Shown one piece after another: positions 27,856 to 36,144 of a stretch of 64,000 nt of DNA. The stretch is from Candidatus Paraburkholderia kirkii (GTDB taxonomy: Bacteria; Pseudomonadota; Gammaproteobacteria; Burkholderiales; Burkholderiaceae). Numbering within the stretch: position 1 is the first letter of the stretch; the number at the start of each line of letters is the position of its first letter. Below the pieces are notes generated by a model. The model was not told the origin of the DNA, ran no database searches, and saw nothing but the letters and a program-made list of their open reading frames with translations. Location of the stretch: contig LFKV01000029.1 in NCBI GenBank assembly GCA_001189345.1, forward strand, positions 21,759 to 85,758, in the 5' to 3' direction. The translations under genes and the position numbers were made by a program.

Positions 27856-28463
27856 CTCTGTACGATACGGTCACGTTGACGGTGAGGATCGGCGCGAACG
27901 CGCAGGTCTTCGAGAACATCAAGGCGAGCGGCGACGCGCCCGGCTCGAAACTGCTCGGCTGCTGGTATTCGGACATCGGCGCGCTCGGCCGCGTGATGGT
28001 GCTGCGCGGGTTCGAATCGGAGGCGGCGCTGGTCACGGAGCGCCAGCGTCTCCTGCTCGAAGGCAATCCGTTCGGCTGCGGAGAATTCATCACCGACGTC
28101 GAGGTCAGCAGCTACGCGCTGTTTCCGTTCCTCCCGCCGATCGAGCCGGCCGTGCACGGCGGCATTTACGAGATGCGCGTCTACGGGACGAAGCTCGCGA
28201 GCCTGCAGCATACGATCGACGCATGGCGGAACGCCGTGCCGGAGCGCGCGAAGCGCTCGCCGCTCATCGGCGCGATGTACGCGCTCGACGGCGCCGTGCC
28301 GCGCTTTCTCAACATCTGGCCGTACAAGAGCGTCGACGAGCGTTCGCGCATCCGCGCGGAGGCCGTGGCGGACGGCATCTGGCCGCCGAAGGGCGGACCG
28401 GCCCATCTGACGACGATGGAATCGACCATCTACGTGCCCGCGCCGTTCTCGCCGCTGCGCTAA
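27852..28463 (+). CDS. NIPSNAP-family protein
   Basis: The protein is 203 residues and intact, with two ferredoxin-like halves: TVTLTVRIGANAQVFENIKA with LLGCWYSDIGALGRVMVLRG, and GGIYEMRVYGTKLASLQHTI with FLNIWPYKSVDERSRIRAEA. NIPSNAP proteins are dimeric alpha/beta barrels often encoded in aromatic and hydroxy-acid catabolic operons; their biochemical role is poorly defined. Translationally coupled to the broken flavoprotein (ATGA) and followed after 13 bp by the isomerase gene. Confidence 0.85.
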   Translation: MTLYDTVTLTVRIGANAQVFENIKASGDAPGSKLLGCWYSDIGALGRVMVLRGFESEAALVTERQRLLLEGNPFGCGEFITDVEVSSYALFPFLPPIEPAVHGGIYEMRVYGTKLASLQHTIDAWRNAVPERAKRSPLIGAMYALDGAVPRFLNIWPYKSVDERSRIRAEAVADGIWPPKGGPAHLTTMESTIYVPAPFSPLR

Positions 28464-28476
28464 CCGGAGGCATTCG

Positions 28477-29298
28477 ATGTCACGACGCAAGCTATCCCTG
28501 TCCGCGCTGACGGTGCTCGAGCTGACGCCGCCGCGGATGGTCGAGTGCGCGGCGCAGGCGGGCTACGATTTCGTCGGCCTGCGTCTCTTGCTCGCGACCG
28601 ACACGGAAGTGCGCCACGAGATCGTCGGCGCGACGCCGCTCAGGCGCGAAACGCTCGCCGCGATCCGGGACACGGGCATCGGCGTGCTCGATGCCGAAAT
28701 CCTGTGCCTGAAGCCCGGCACGAACGTCGCCGATTACGAGCCGATGCTCGAAACCGCCGCCGAACTGGGCGCGCGCTACGTGCTCGTCGCGGGCAACGAT
28801 CCCGATGAAGCGCGCACGGCCGAACGGTTCGCGCAACTGTGCGATCTGGCGAAGCCATACGGCCTTTCGCCATCGCTCGAACCGATGCCGTGGACCGACG
28901 CGAAGGACATCGTGCAGGGGGCGCGCATCGTGAAGGCGGCGGGCCGCGCGAACACCGGATTGATCGCCGATCCGATTCATTTCGACCGCGCCGGTTCGTC
29001 GACCGACACGCTGCGCGAGTTGCCGCGCGAATGGTTCGGCTACGTGCAGTTCTGCGACGCGCCCGCCGAGCGTCCGGCCGATCTCGACACGCTGCTGTAT
29101 CAGGCGCGCGCCGAGCGCATGATTCCGGGCGAGGGCGGTCTCGATCTCGCGGGCATCCTGCGCGCGCTGCCGGACGGCCTGCCGCTGTCGATCGAAGTGC
29201 CGATGAACGAATGGGCGAAGACTGCGAACGCGCTCACGCGCGCGAAGCGCCTGCGCGAGGCGACGCTCGCCGTGCTGGCGGAGGCTGCCGAACATTGA
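28477..29298 (+). CDS. Sugar phosphate isomerase/epimerase-like TIM-barrel protein
   Basis: The protein is 273 residues and intact, an AP-endonuclease-2-type TIM barrel: LSALTVLELTPPRMVECAAQ, VLDAEILCL, YVLVAGNDPDEART, SPSLEPMPW, LIADPIHFDRAG and YVQFCDAPAE carry the conserved acidic and His metal ligands. Members isomerise or dehydrate sugar acids and related polyhydroxylated acids, with a divalent metal. A ggagg ribosome site precedes the start. Substrate unknown; context is an otherwise decayed catabolic operon. Confidence 0.85.
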   Translation: MSRRKLSLSALTVLELTPPRMVECAAQAGYDFVGLRLLLATDTEVRHEIVGATPLRRETLAAIRDTGIGVLDAEILCLKPGTNVADYEPMLETAAELGARYVLVAGNDPDEARTAERFAQLCDLAKPYGLSPSLEPMPWTDAKDIVQGARIVKAAGRANTGLIADPIHFDRAGSSTDTLRELPREWFGYVQFCDAPAERPADLDTLLYQARAERMIPGEGGLDLAGILRALPDGLPLSIEVPMNEWAKTANALTRAKRLREATLAVLAEAAEH

Positions 29299-29375
29299 CG
29301 CGATCGCGGCGCGCCAGTTGAATTCCGAGGTGGAATCGTGCTCTCATTCCGAATCGGAACTTCGAGAGACTGAAG

Positions 29376-30110
29376 ATGGCAGGAAACCTGGAGCGGGCGT
29401 TGTCGATCATCGAGCTGCTGGCGAAGAACGGCGGGCGCATGCAGCTCGCCACGATCGCCGACACGCTCAACATTCCGCGCAGCGGCACGCACCGCCTGCT
29501 CGCGATGCTGATCGACGAGGGCTATGTCCGGCAGGACGAGGATCACGGCGAGTACATGCTCGCGCTGAAGCTCGTGTCGCTCGCGCTCATCTATCTCTCG
29601 ACGGGCGGCGTGCTCGACGTGTCGCAGCTCGACGTGTCGCAGCCGGTGCTCGACCGGCTCGCGGCGCAGTCGGGGGAGCTGGCGCGGCTGGGCGTCGTAA
29701 GCGCTGGCGCTCGTCTCGAAGCAGGGCGGGCTGGGCAAGCCGGGTTCGGGCGGCCCGAAGGCGCCGAAGACGATCCAGCAGTTTCTCGCCGATCTGCACG
29801 CGGCCCGCAAGCGCGGCTACGGCATCGCGAGCGAGACCTACGAGGCCGGCATGACGTCGATGGCCGCGCGATCCATCATCCGGTGACGGGCGTCGTGGTG
29901 GGCGTGGTGAGCCTCGCCGGGCCGACGAGCCGCTTGCCCGAGGCGCGTCTCGACGAGCTTGCACCCGCGCTGTTCGAAGCGGCATCGGATATGGGCGCGG
30001 CGACGTTGAGTTCGCCGTATTTCAAGCGGTCGGTCGCGAAGGCGGAGGGGGCGGTGAGGTTTCGGCGGCGGCTGAAAAGGCGGTGGGGAAAGGGAAGGCG
30101 AACAACGTGA
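29376..30110 (+). pseudogene. IclR-family regulator C, internal deletion and frameshifts
   Basis: MAGNLERALSIIELLAKNGG and LATIADTLNIPRSGTHRLLA form a complete N-terminal wHTH, followed by a linker to SGELARLGVV near 29697. Then the frame changes and homology resumes later in the effector domain: ALALVSKQGGLGKPGSGG, FLADLHAARKRGYGIASETY, and after another break near 29868 HHPVTGVVVGVVSLAGPTSR. About 50 residues of ligand-binding domain are missing. It ends with a low-complexity Arg-rich tail. It lies at the 3' end of the catabolic block it may have regulated. Confidence 0.75.
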
Positions 30111-30221
30111 ACGCTGTTTAGCGTCGGGGCGGGCCGCTCGCAAGAACTGGCCGTATGGTCGAGGTGACGCGTCCGGCGCCCCTGCGATATCATCGTTTTC
30201 ATCATGAAACGAGAACCTCAA

Positions 30222-30338
30222 ATGACAACCCCGCTCGATCCCATCGTGTCCGAGTTCGCCACCGTCGAAGAAGCGGAAGCCTATGACAAATGGTTTCGCG
30301 AGAAGGTACGGCGCTCGATGGCGGATACGCGGCCGCGT
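30222..30338 (+). pseudogene. RelB/StbD-like antitoxin, N-terminal remnant
   Basis: MTTPLDPIVSEFATVEEAEA and YDKWFREKVRRSMADTRPR resemble small StbD/RelB antitoxins that pair with RelE-family toxins. After residue 39 the frame runs into arginine-rich text unlike the family, with no toxin gene after it; P450 begins at 30465. An alternative start is the ATG at 30204. Probably a remnant from which the toxin and antitoxin tail were lost. Confidence 0.55.
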
Positions 30339-30464
30339 TGGCGGGCACGATCTGGAAAGTCCAATCGAAGCGCCAGCGCCGCTCCACGCGGCGCTTCGCA
30401 CTTTGTGCCCTCATATCCCGCGCCTGCACTATCCTGCACAGATCAAGCCCTCGCAAGGCCGATC

Positions 30465-31908
30465 ATGAACGCAGCGTCCGCCAGCGCGTCCCTGCGCGAA
30501 GTCGGTGATCTACCGTCGCCGCGCGGCCTGCCGTTGCTCGGCAATCTGTATCAATTGCCGCCCGCCACGCATCATCTGACGCTCGAACGCTGGGCCGCCA
30601 AACTGGGCACGCCCTATGTCTTTCGCTTCGGCACGACGCCCGTCACGGTCTGGAGCGACATCGAACTGTCGCACGCCGTGTTGCGCGAGCGGCCGCACCG
30701 TTATCGCCGCTATGCGCCTATCGAACGAATCCTGAAGGAATTCGGCTGCAACGGCCTGTTCTCGATCGAGGGCCCAGCGTGGGAGCCGCAGCGGCGGCTC
30801 GTGATGTAGGCGCTGTCGATTCCTCACATCAAGGCGTTCTATCCGACGCTCGCGGCGATCACCGAGCGGCTGCGGCGCCGCTGGGAAGCCGCCGCGCGCG
30901 CCGGGCGCGTCGTCGACATGATGGAGGACCTGAAACGCTTCACCGTCGACGTGACGAGCGCACTCGCATTCGGCGAGGATCCGAACACGCTCGAAAACGA
31001 GCACGTGCTGATCCAGGAGCAACTGGCGATGCTGCTGCCGATGCTGATGGCGCGCGTGAATTCGCCCGTCGCACATACTGGCACTACGTGAAGCTTCCGC
31101 GCGACCGCAAGTTCGACGAAGCGCTGATCGACGTGCACCGCCATATCCGCGAGCTGATGGCGCGCACGCGCGCCCGGATGCGCGAGGAGGCGTCGGTGGA
31201 AGCGTGCGAAACCTTGCTCGCGCACACACCCCGCGCGCCCCGCAACCTGCTCGAAGCGATGCTCGCGCTGCGCGACGCGCCGGGCTCCGGCATCACCGAC
31301 GACGAAGTCGCCCGCCAACGTGCTAACGATGCTCGTCGCCGGCGAGGAGACGACGGCGACGTCGATCGCGTGGGCGCTGCTCTTTCTCGGCGCCGACGAT
31401 ACCTTACAGACGCGCGCCGCGTGCTGGGCGACGCAGCCGTGTGTCCGGGCTACGGCGCGATGCGCGCGCTCGACCTGTGCGAGGCGCTGTGCACGGAAGC
31501 GAGCCGCCTGCATCCCGTGGCCCCATATCTTTCGTTCGAGCCGCTCGAGGAAGTGAGGCTGCAGGGCGTGCGCCTGCCCGCCGGCACGAAGATGTTCCTG
31601 CTGCATCGTCCCGCGATGATGGACCCGCGCAATTTCGCGAATCCCGAACGTTTCGATCCCGATCGCTGGGTGCACGAGCATCGGCATGTGCCGAGTGCAT
31701 CGCCGGGCGGCGCGCCTACCTGCAGTTCGGCGCGGGACCGCGCGTATGTCCGGGGCGGCATCTGGCGGCGGTGGAAATGCGCCTCGTCCTGTCGATGCTG
31801 ACGGCGAACTTCACCGCGCGACTGGCGATCGACCCGGCGAGGATCCACGAGGTCTGCGCATTCACGGCGGTGCCGAGCGCGATGCCGATGCATCTCGCCC
31901 TGCGATAG
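30465..31908 (+). pseudogene. Cytochrome P450, multiply broken
   Basis: About 475 residues. Present are the proline-rich start LPSPRGLPLLGNLYQLPPAT, the I helix MLVAGEETTATSIAW, the K-helix ExxR in CTEASRLHPVAP and the heme loop FGAGPRVCPGRHLA with the axial Cys. A TAG at 30807 (QRRLVM*ALSIPH, probably CAG to TAG) and frame breaks near 31070, 31313, 31410 and 31690 destroy it. Substrate cannot be told; redox partners are not in the window. Confidence 0.85.
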
Positions 31909-31914
31909 GAACCG

Positions 31915-32535
31915 TCACTGCGCATCGACGGCATCCGCCGCCGTCGGCACGCCGCCGCCCGTCGCCATCCACAGCACTTCGGCGTCTTCCTCGCTCGTCG
32001 AAATGGCCGCGTGGCCGGTGCGGCTGTCGAAGTAGATGCTGTCGCCGGCATTCAGATGCGTCGGCGCGTAGAGTTCCGAATAGAGGCACACGCTGCCGCT
32101 GATCACGTAAAGGAACTCCTCGCCTTCGTGACGGCCCCAGGCGTCGAACGCGTGCGCGGAAATGCGGATGCGGAACGGTAGCATCGCCTTGTGCGCGAGT
32201 TCGGTGGCGAGCAGTTCCATCTGATAGCCGCGATAGGCGTGGCGCTGCCCCTCGTCCTTGCGCGTGAGGGCGCGCCGCCCGCTCGCGCTGGGCGCCGGCG
32301 CCGTGTCGAAGAGCTCGGCGAGATCGATCTGCAGGCCGCGCACGATTTTCTGCAGCACGTCGAAGGTCGGCGACATCAGCCCGTTCTCGATCTTCGACAG
32401 CGCCGAGCGCGACACGCCGCACAGGCGGCTCGCCGTCTCGAGCGTCAGGTCATGCGCGAGCCGCGCGTGCTTCACCCGTCGTCCGAGATCGGCCGTGGAC
32501 GGTTCCGCTGAGTTTTTCGTGCTGAGGCTGGACAT
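31915..32535 (-). CDS. XRE-family regulator with C-terminal cupin
   Basis: The protein is 206 residues from the ATG at 32535 and intact. The N-terminal HTH (VKHARLAHDLTLETASRLCG with SRSALSKIENGLMSPTFDVL) is followed by a cupin with GRHEGEEFLYVISGSVCLYS and HLNAGDSIYFDSRTGHAAIS. This architecture regulates amine or amino-acid catabolism through a small ligand bound in the cupin. It is divergent from the amaB-like aldehyde dehydrogenase, and the gap holds a gacaat/attgtc inverted repeat, so repression of that gene is the likely role. Confidence 0.85.
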   Translation of the reverse strand: MSSLSTKNSAEPSTADLGRRVKHARLAHDLTLETASRLCGVSRSALSKIENGLMSPTFDVLQKIVRGLQIDLAELFDTAPAPSASGRRALTRKDEGQRHAYRGYQMELLATELAHKAMLPFRIRISAHAFDAWGRHEGEEFLYVISGSVCLYSELYAPTHLNAGDSIYFDSRTGHAAISTSEEDAEVLWMATGGGVPTAADAVDAQ

Positions 32536-32671
32536 GGAAGGATCGATGAATGCAGGGAGGACGAGGCACTTTTTGTTTCCGATCATAACATCGCGGCAGT
32601 GCGCGAGGCGCCCGGCCGCGCTGCCCGAAAACAAGCCGAATCTACTGCGACGCAATGCCGGACGCATGAGT

Positions 32672-32689
32672 GACAATCCCAATATTGTC
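32672..32689. promoter_or_regulatory. Inverted repeat, candidate XRE-cupin operator
   Basis: gacaatcccaatattgtc has perfect 6-bp arms separated by 6 bp, midway between the divergent regulator and aldehyde dehydrogenase genes. A tatact -10-like box follows at about 32714. Confidence 0.55.
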
Positions 32690-32833
32690 CGGTGTTGTGG
32701 GCACCGGCGGTAACGCGTATACTTTCCGAAGTTAATCAAGTTTCAGATAGGAAACCGGCATACGACACATCGTCGCTTCGCGGCCGATCCGCGGGCGATC
32801 CGACGAACGAACCTGTTTCGAAAGGACTTCATC

Positions 32834-34333
32834 GTGGACGCACAATCGATTCTTTCCGACCTCGGCATCGCGAGCCTCGTCGCCGACGGCGATCTGGCCG
32901 TCACTTCCCCGATCACGGGCGAGGTCATCGGCCGCGTGAAGCAGAACAGCGCCGCCGACGTCGACGCCACGCTCTCTGCCGCGCGCACCGCATTCGCCGC
33001 GTGGCGCAACGTGCCTGCGCCGCGCCGCGGCGAGCTGGTGCGGCTGCTCGGCAACCGCCTACGCGAGAAGAAGGAGGCGCTCGGGCGGCTGGTGTCGCTC
33101 GAAGCAGGCAAGATCCTGCAGGAAGGCCTGGGCGAAGTGCAGGAGATGATCGACATCTGCGATTTCGCCGTCGGCCTGTCGCGCCAGCTGTACGGTCTCA
33201 CGATCGCGTCCGAGCGGCCGGGGCATCGCATGGCCGAGACGTGGCATCCGTTCGGCGTGTGCACGATCATCTTGGCGTTCAACTTCCCGGTCGCGGTGTG
33301 GTCGTGGAACGCAGCGCTCGCGCTCGTATGCGGCAACGCGGTCGTGTGGAAGCCGTCGGAAAAGACCCCGCTTACCGCGCTCGCCGTCGATCGCATCCTG
33401 CGCGACGCCATCGGCGAGTTGGGCTCGGCGCCCGAGGGTCTTGCCTCGGTGATCGTCGGCGGGCGCGACGTCGGCACGGCGCTCGTCGCGGACCAGCGCT
33501 CGGACATCGTTAGCGCGACCGGCAGCACAGAAATGGGCCGGAAGGTGGGCGTCGCGGTGGCGGAGCGTTTCGGCCGCTCGATTCTCGAACTGGGCGGCAA
33601 CAACGCGGGCATCGTCTCTCAGACGGCCAACCGCGATCTCGCCCTGCGCGGCATCCTGTTCTCGGCGGTCGGTACAGCGGGCCAGCGCTGCACGTCGCTG
33701 CGGCGTCTGTTCATGCACGACAGCATCTACGACGACGTCGTCGCGCGCCTCAAGGCGCTCTACGCGAAAGTGCCCGTCGGCAATCCGCTGGAGCCGGGCG
33801 TGCTGATGGGCCCGCTGATCGACGCGCAGGCGTTCGCGCGCATGCAGGACGTGCTCGAGCAGGCGAAGGGCGAGGGCGGCTCGATCTTCGGCGGCGAGCG
33901 CGTCACCGTGAAGGGCTACGAGAACGGCTACTACGTGCGCCCGGCGCTCGTGGAAATGCCAGCGCAGACGGAAGTGGTCCTGAAGGAAACCTTCGCGCCG
34001 ATTCTCTACGTGATGCGCTATTCCGATTTCGACGAAGCCATCGCCGCGAACAACGCCGCCGCGCACGGCCTGTCGTCGTGCGCGTTCACGACCGACCTGC
34101 GCGAGGCCGAGCGCTTCCTGTCCGCGTCGGGCAGCGATTGCGGCATCGCCAACGTGAACATCGGGCCGAGCGGAGCGGAGATCGGCGGCGCGTTCGGCGG
34201 CGAGAAGGAAACCGGCGGCGGGCGCGAATCGGGCTCGGACGCATGGAAGGCCTACATGCGCCGCGCGACCAACACGATCAACTATTCGTCGGCGCTGCCG
34301 CTCGCGCAGGGCATCGACTTCAATCTCGGCTGA
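32834..34333 (+). CDS. amaB: L-piperidine-6-carboxylate (aminoadipate semialdehyde) dehydrogenase
   Basis: The protein is 499 residues, full aldehyde dehydrogenase length and intact. Catalytic C286 lies in TAGQRCTSL, general base E252 in LELGGNN, and oxyanion N150 in LAFNFPVAVWSWNAALAL. The NAD region is SATGSTEMGRKV. The sequence style (GNAVVWKPSEKTPLTALA and SGAEIGGAFGGEKETGGGRE) fits the ALDH7 group that oxidises aminoadipate semialdehyde in the pipecolate route of lysine degradation. The FAD oxidase that follows would supply its substrate but is broken. Assignment to lysine is by family and neighbour. Confidence 0.85.
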   Translation: MDAQSILSDLGIASLVADGDLAVTSPITGEVIGRVKQNSAADVDATLSAARTAFAAWRNVPAPRRGELVRLLGNRLREKKEALGRLVSLEAGKILQEGLGEVQEMIDICDFAVGLSRQLYGLTIASERPGHRMAETWHPFGVCTIILAFNFPVAVWSWNAALALVCGNAVVWKPSEKTPLTALAVDRILRDAIGELGSAPEGLASVIVGGRDVGTALVADQRSDIVSATGSTEMGRKVGVAVAERFGRSILELGGNNAGIVSQTANRDLALRGILFSAVGTAGQRCTSLRRLFMHDSIYDDVVARLKALYAKVPVGNPLEPGVLMGPLIDAQAFARMQDVLEQAKGEGGSIFGGERVTVKGYENGYYVRPALVEMPAQTEVVLKETFAPILYVMRYSDFDEAIAANNAAAHGLSSCAFTTDLREAERFLSASGSDCGIANVNIGPSGAEIGGAFGGEKETGGGRESGSDAWKAYMRRATNTINYSSALPLAQGIDFNLG

Positions 34334-34376
34334 GCGCGGCGAATCGGTATCGGTATCGGCATCGGACGGAGGCGGC

Positions 34377-35058
34377 GTGGCTTCTCAAGTGGTGATCGTG
34401 GGTGGTGGCGTGATCGGCAGCTCGGTCGCGTATTTTCTGCGGGCGTCGGACCCGACCGTGCAGGTCACGGTGATCGAGCGCGATCCGACTTACGCGCGCT
34501 CGTCGTCGGCGCTCTCGGTGCGCATGTCGCTCTTCGGCATCGAGTTCCTGCGCTCGATCGGCGAGCGCTTGGAGGTGAACGGCGAGCGTCCGTCGATCGA
34601 TTCGATCTGCACGAAGGCGGCTATCTCTTCCTCGCGACCGCACCGGGCGAAGCGACGCTGCGCGAGAATCACGCGCTGCAACGCGAGCTGGGGGGACATC
34701 AGCCTCCTCGGTCTCGCGCAGCTACGGGCGCGCTTTCCCTGGCTCAACACGGAAGACCTCGCGGCGGGCGCGTTCGGCGAAAGCGGCGAGGGCTGGTTCG
34801 ACGGCTACGGGCTCGTGCGGGCGCTAAGGCGCAAGGCGCAATCGCTCGGAGCGCGCTATGTGGCAACGGAGGTCGTGGGCATCGAGCGCGACGGGCGGCG
34901 TGTACGCGCGGTGCCAGCGGCGAAACCTGGGCATGCGACGCTGTTGTGAACGCGGCGGGCGCATGGGCGCGCCCGATCGCGTCGATGCTCGGCATCGATC
35001 TCCCGGTGCATGCCCGGCGGCGCAGCATCTTCAACGTGTCGTCGCCGGCGAATATAGA
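34377..35058 (+). pseudogene. FAD-dependent amine/pipecolate oxidase-like, truncated
   Basis: A GTG at 34377 opens ASQVVIVGGGVIGSSVAYFL, an ADP-binding fold of the D-amino-acid-oxidase superfamily. A frame break near 34595 separates it from LHEGGYLFLATAPGEATLRE; ERFPWLNTEDL-type text (LRARFPWLNTEDLAAGAFGE) follows. After another break near 34915 come VNAAGAWARPIASMLGIDLP and HARRRSIFNVSSPAN, ending near 35058 at unrelated AT-richer sequence. About 230 of 390 residues remain. It follows the aldehyde dehydrogenase by 43 bp. Confidence 0.75.
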
Positions 35059-35236
35059 GAAATAGTAAGCGGATTGCCGCCGATCCGACTTGCGCTTCGA
35101 GCAGGCATTCTGTTCAATATCGGCGTGGTTTCCGGTGGCGTCCACTAATGAAATCCACTAGGGCCAGCCGGTTTTAAGAAGCGCATTCTGGAACCGTTAC
35201 ACGCTTTTTCGCGCCTTAGCCGATAGGAGAGAAAAC

Positions 35237-35432
35237 ATGAAAGCCAATACGAGCGCGCACTTCTACGCCTGGATCGAGGACGGTGAACTCCCTCCGGATA
35301 CGAGTGTTCCCGTCTCGCATCGTTCCAGTTAGAGGTATCGGCCGAGCCCGATTATGTCGCCGAGATTTGCGGACGTTTTGCAAGCGAGAAATCCGAGGAG
35401 GAACAAAAATCCTGCGTGATCCGCGAATATAA
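35237..35432 (+). pseudogene. Small hypothetical protein, one-base frameshift
   Basis: A strong ribosome site (ataggaga, 7 bp before ATG) precedes MKANTSAHFYAWIEDGELPP. The frame stops at 35332 after VSHRSS, but the next frame reads QLEVSAEPDYVAEICGRFAS and EKSEEEQKSCVIREYN to a TAA at 35432. Restoring one T at about 35325 (cgttccag to cgtttccag) gives a continuous protein of about 65 residues. It is acidic, with two Cys. I do not recognise a family. Base composition is lower in GC than its neighbours. Confidence 0.5.
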
Positions 35433-35513
35433 TTAATTGCGGTAAATCAGTGTGTTGTACGCGTGACACGACTTGTCACCGCGCACATAAATACGCACCA
35501 AAGACGCCGATAA

Positions 35514-35542
35514 GCATTTCATGACGTTACTGCATGAAATGC
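35514..35542. promoter_or_regulatory. Perfect 10-bp inverted repeat
   Basis: gcatttcatg and catgaaatgc flank a 9-base spacer. No T run follows, so an operator or RNA hairpin is more likely than a terminator. Function unknown. Confidence 0.5.
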
Positions 35543-35659
35543 CGAGTCCGGTTGAATTGACCGGCGCAGTGTCTTTATGTGTGCGGTATCAGACGGAACC
35601 GAATCCTCGTAAATCGCCGATTGACGAGCGATGATTATCGATTCGGCCGTCGACGATCG

Positions 35660-35683
35660 AAACCCGCCGCGCGCGGGTTTTTT
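35660..35683 (+). terminator. Rho-independent terminator
   Basis: The stem aaacccgc/gcgggttt with a 5-base loop is followed by more T (six T in all). It reads as a plus-strand terminator, but no intact gene ends nearby; the closest upstream frame ends at 35432. Confidence 0.6.
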
Positions 35684-35779
35684 CGCGCCCGACGCTGTCC
35701 CGCGCGTATTCGCTCCCTGCGGCAACCTGTGCGCGCCGATGGCACAATCGCACGCAACGCCGGCATAAAGGGAGCAAAG

Positions 35780-36139
35780 GTGGCCAATCTGGATCTGGAC
35801 AATCCGTTTCTCGAGGCGCTCGGCGCGACATTCACCGAATGGCGCGCGGGCTATGCCGAGTTCACCATGCCGATCGGGCGCGACGCCGGCGCACGGCTTC
35901 ACGCTCTCGTTCACGGTGAATTATCTCGACCGCGGCATCGGCGACAGGGTGGTCGCGAAGGGCTTTCTCGAACGCCAGGGCCGCTCGGTGTATTTCGCGC
36001 ACGGCGAGGCGTGGGTCGACGATCGCGTGATGATCGCGAGCGCGTGATGATCGCGAGCGCGTGATGATCGCGAGCGCGTGATGATCGCGAGCGCGTGATG
36101 ATCGCGAGCGCGCAGGGCAAGTTCAAGTACGCACACTGA
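35780..36139 (+). pseudogene. PaaI-type hotdog thioesterase, deleted and VNTR-disrupted
   Basis: A GTG at 35780 opens ANLDLDNPFLEALGATFTEW and RAGYAEFTMPIGRDA. The text then jumps to GFTLSFTVNYLDRGIGDRVV in another frame. The normally intervening helix, with the catalytic Asp and the HGG-type motif, is absent, so an internal deletion of roughly 30 codons is likely. The last strand FAHGEAWVDDRVMIASA runs into five copies of a 17-bp repeat before QGKFKYAH and the stop at 36139. Four extra 17-bp units shift the frame. Confidence 0.7.
36027..36111 (+). repeat. 17-bp tandem repeat, five perfect copies
   Basis: The unit gtgatgatcgcgagcgc is repeated five times without mismatch inside the thioesterase 3' end. 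One copy encodes VMIAS in the original gene; the additional four (68 bp) are an expansion. Confidence 0.95.
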
Positions 36140-36144
36140 CATCG

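Larger units (their letters stand above)
35433..35779. other. Gap with three stem-loops
   Basis: 347 bp without a supportable gene. It holds gtgaca/tgtcac arms at 35463-35479 (5-base spacer), perfect 10-bp arms gcatttcatg/catgaaatgc at 35514-35542 (9-base loop), and a terminator-like hairpin at 35660-35683. AT content is raised over the first 150 bp. No tRNA or ncRNA could be recognised. Confidence 0.55.

Noticed and set aside
35433..35660. Possible tRNA or small RNA before the terminator at 35660
   Set aside because: No T-loop (GGTTCGAATCC-like) or acceptor pairing could be found; the terminator alone is not enough.
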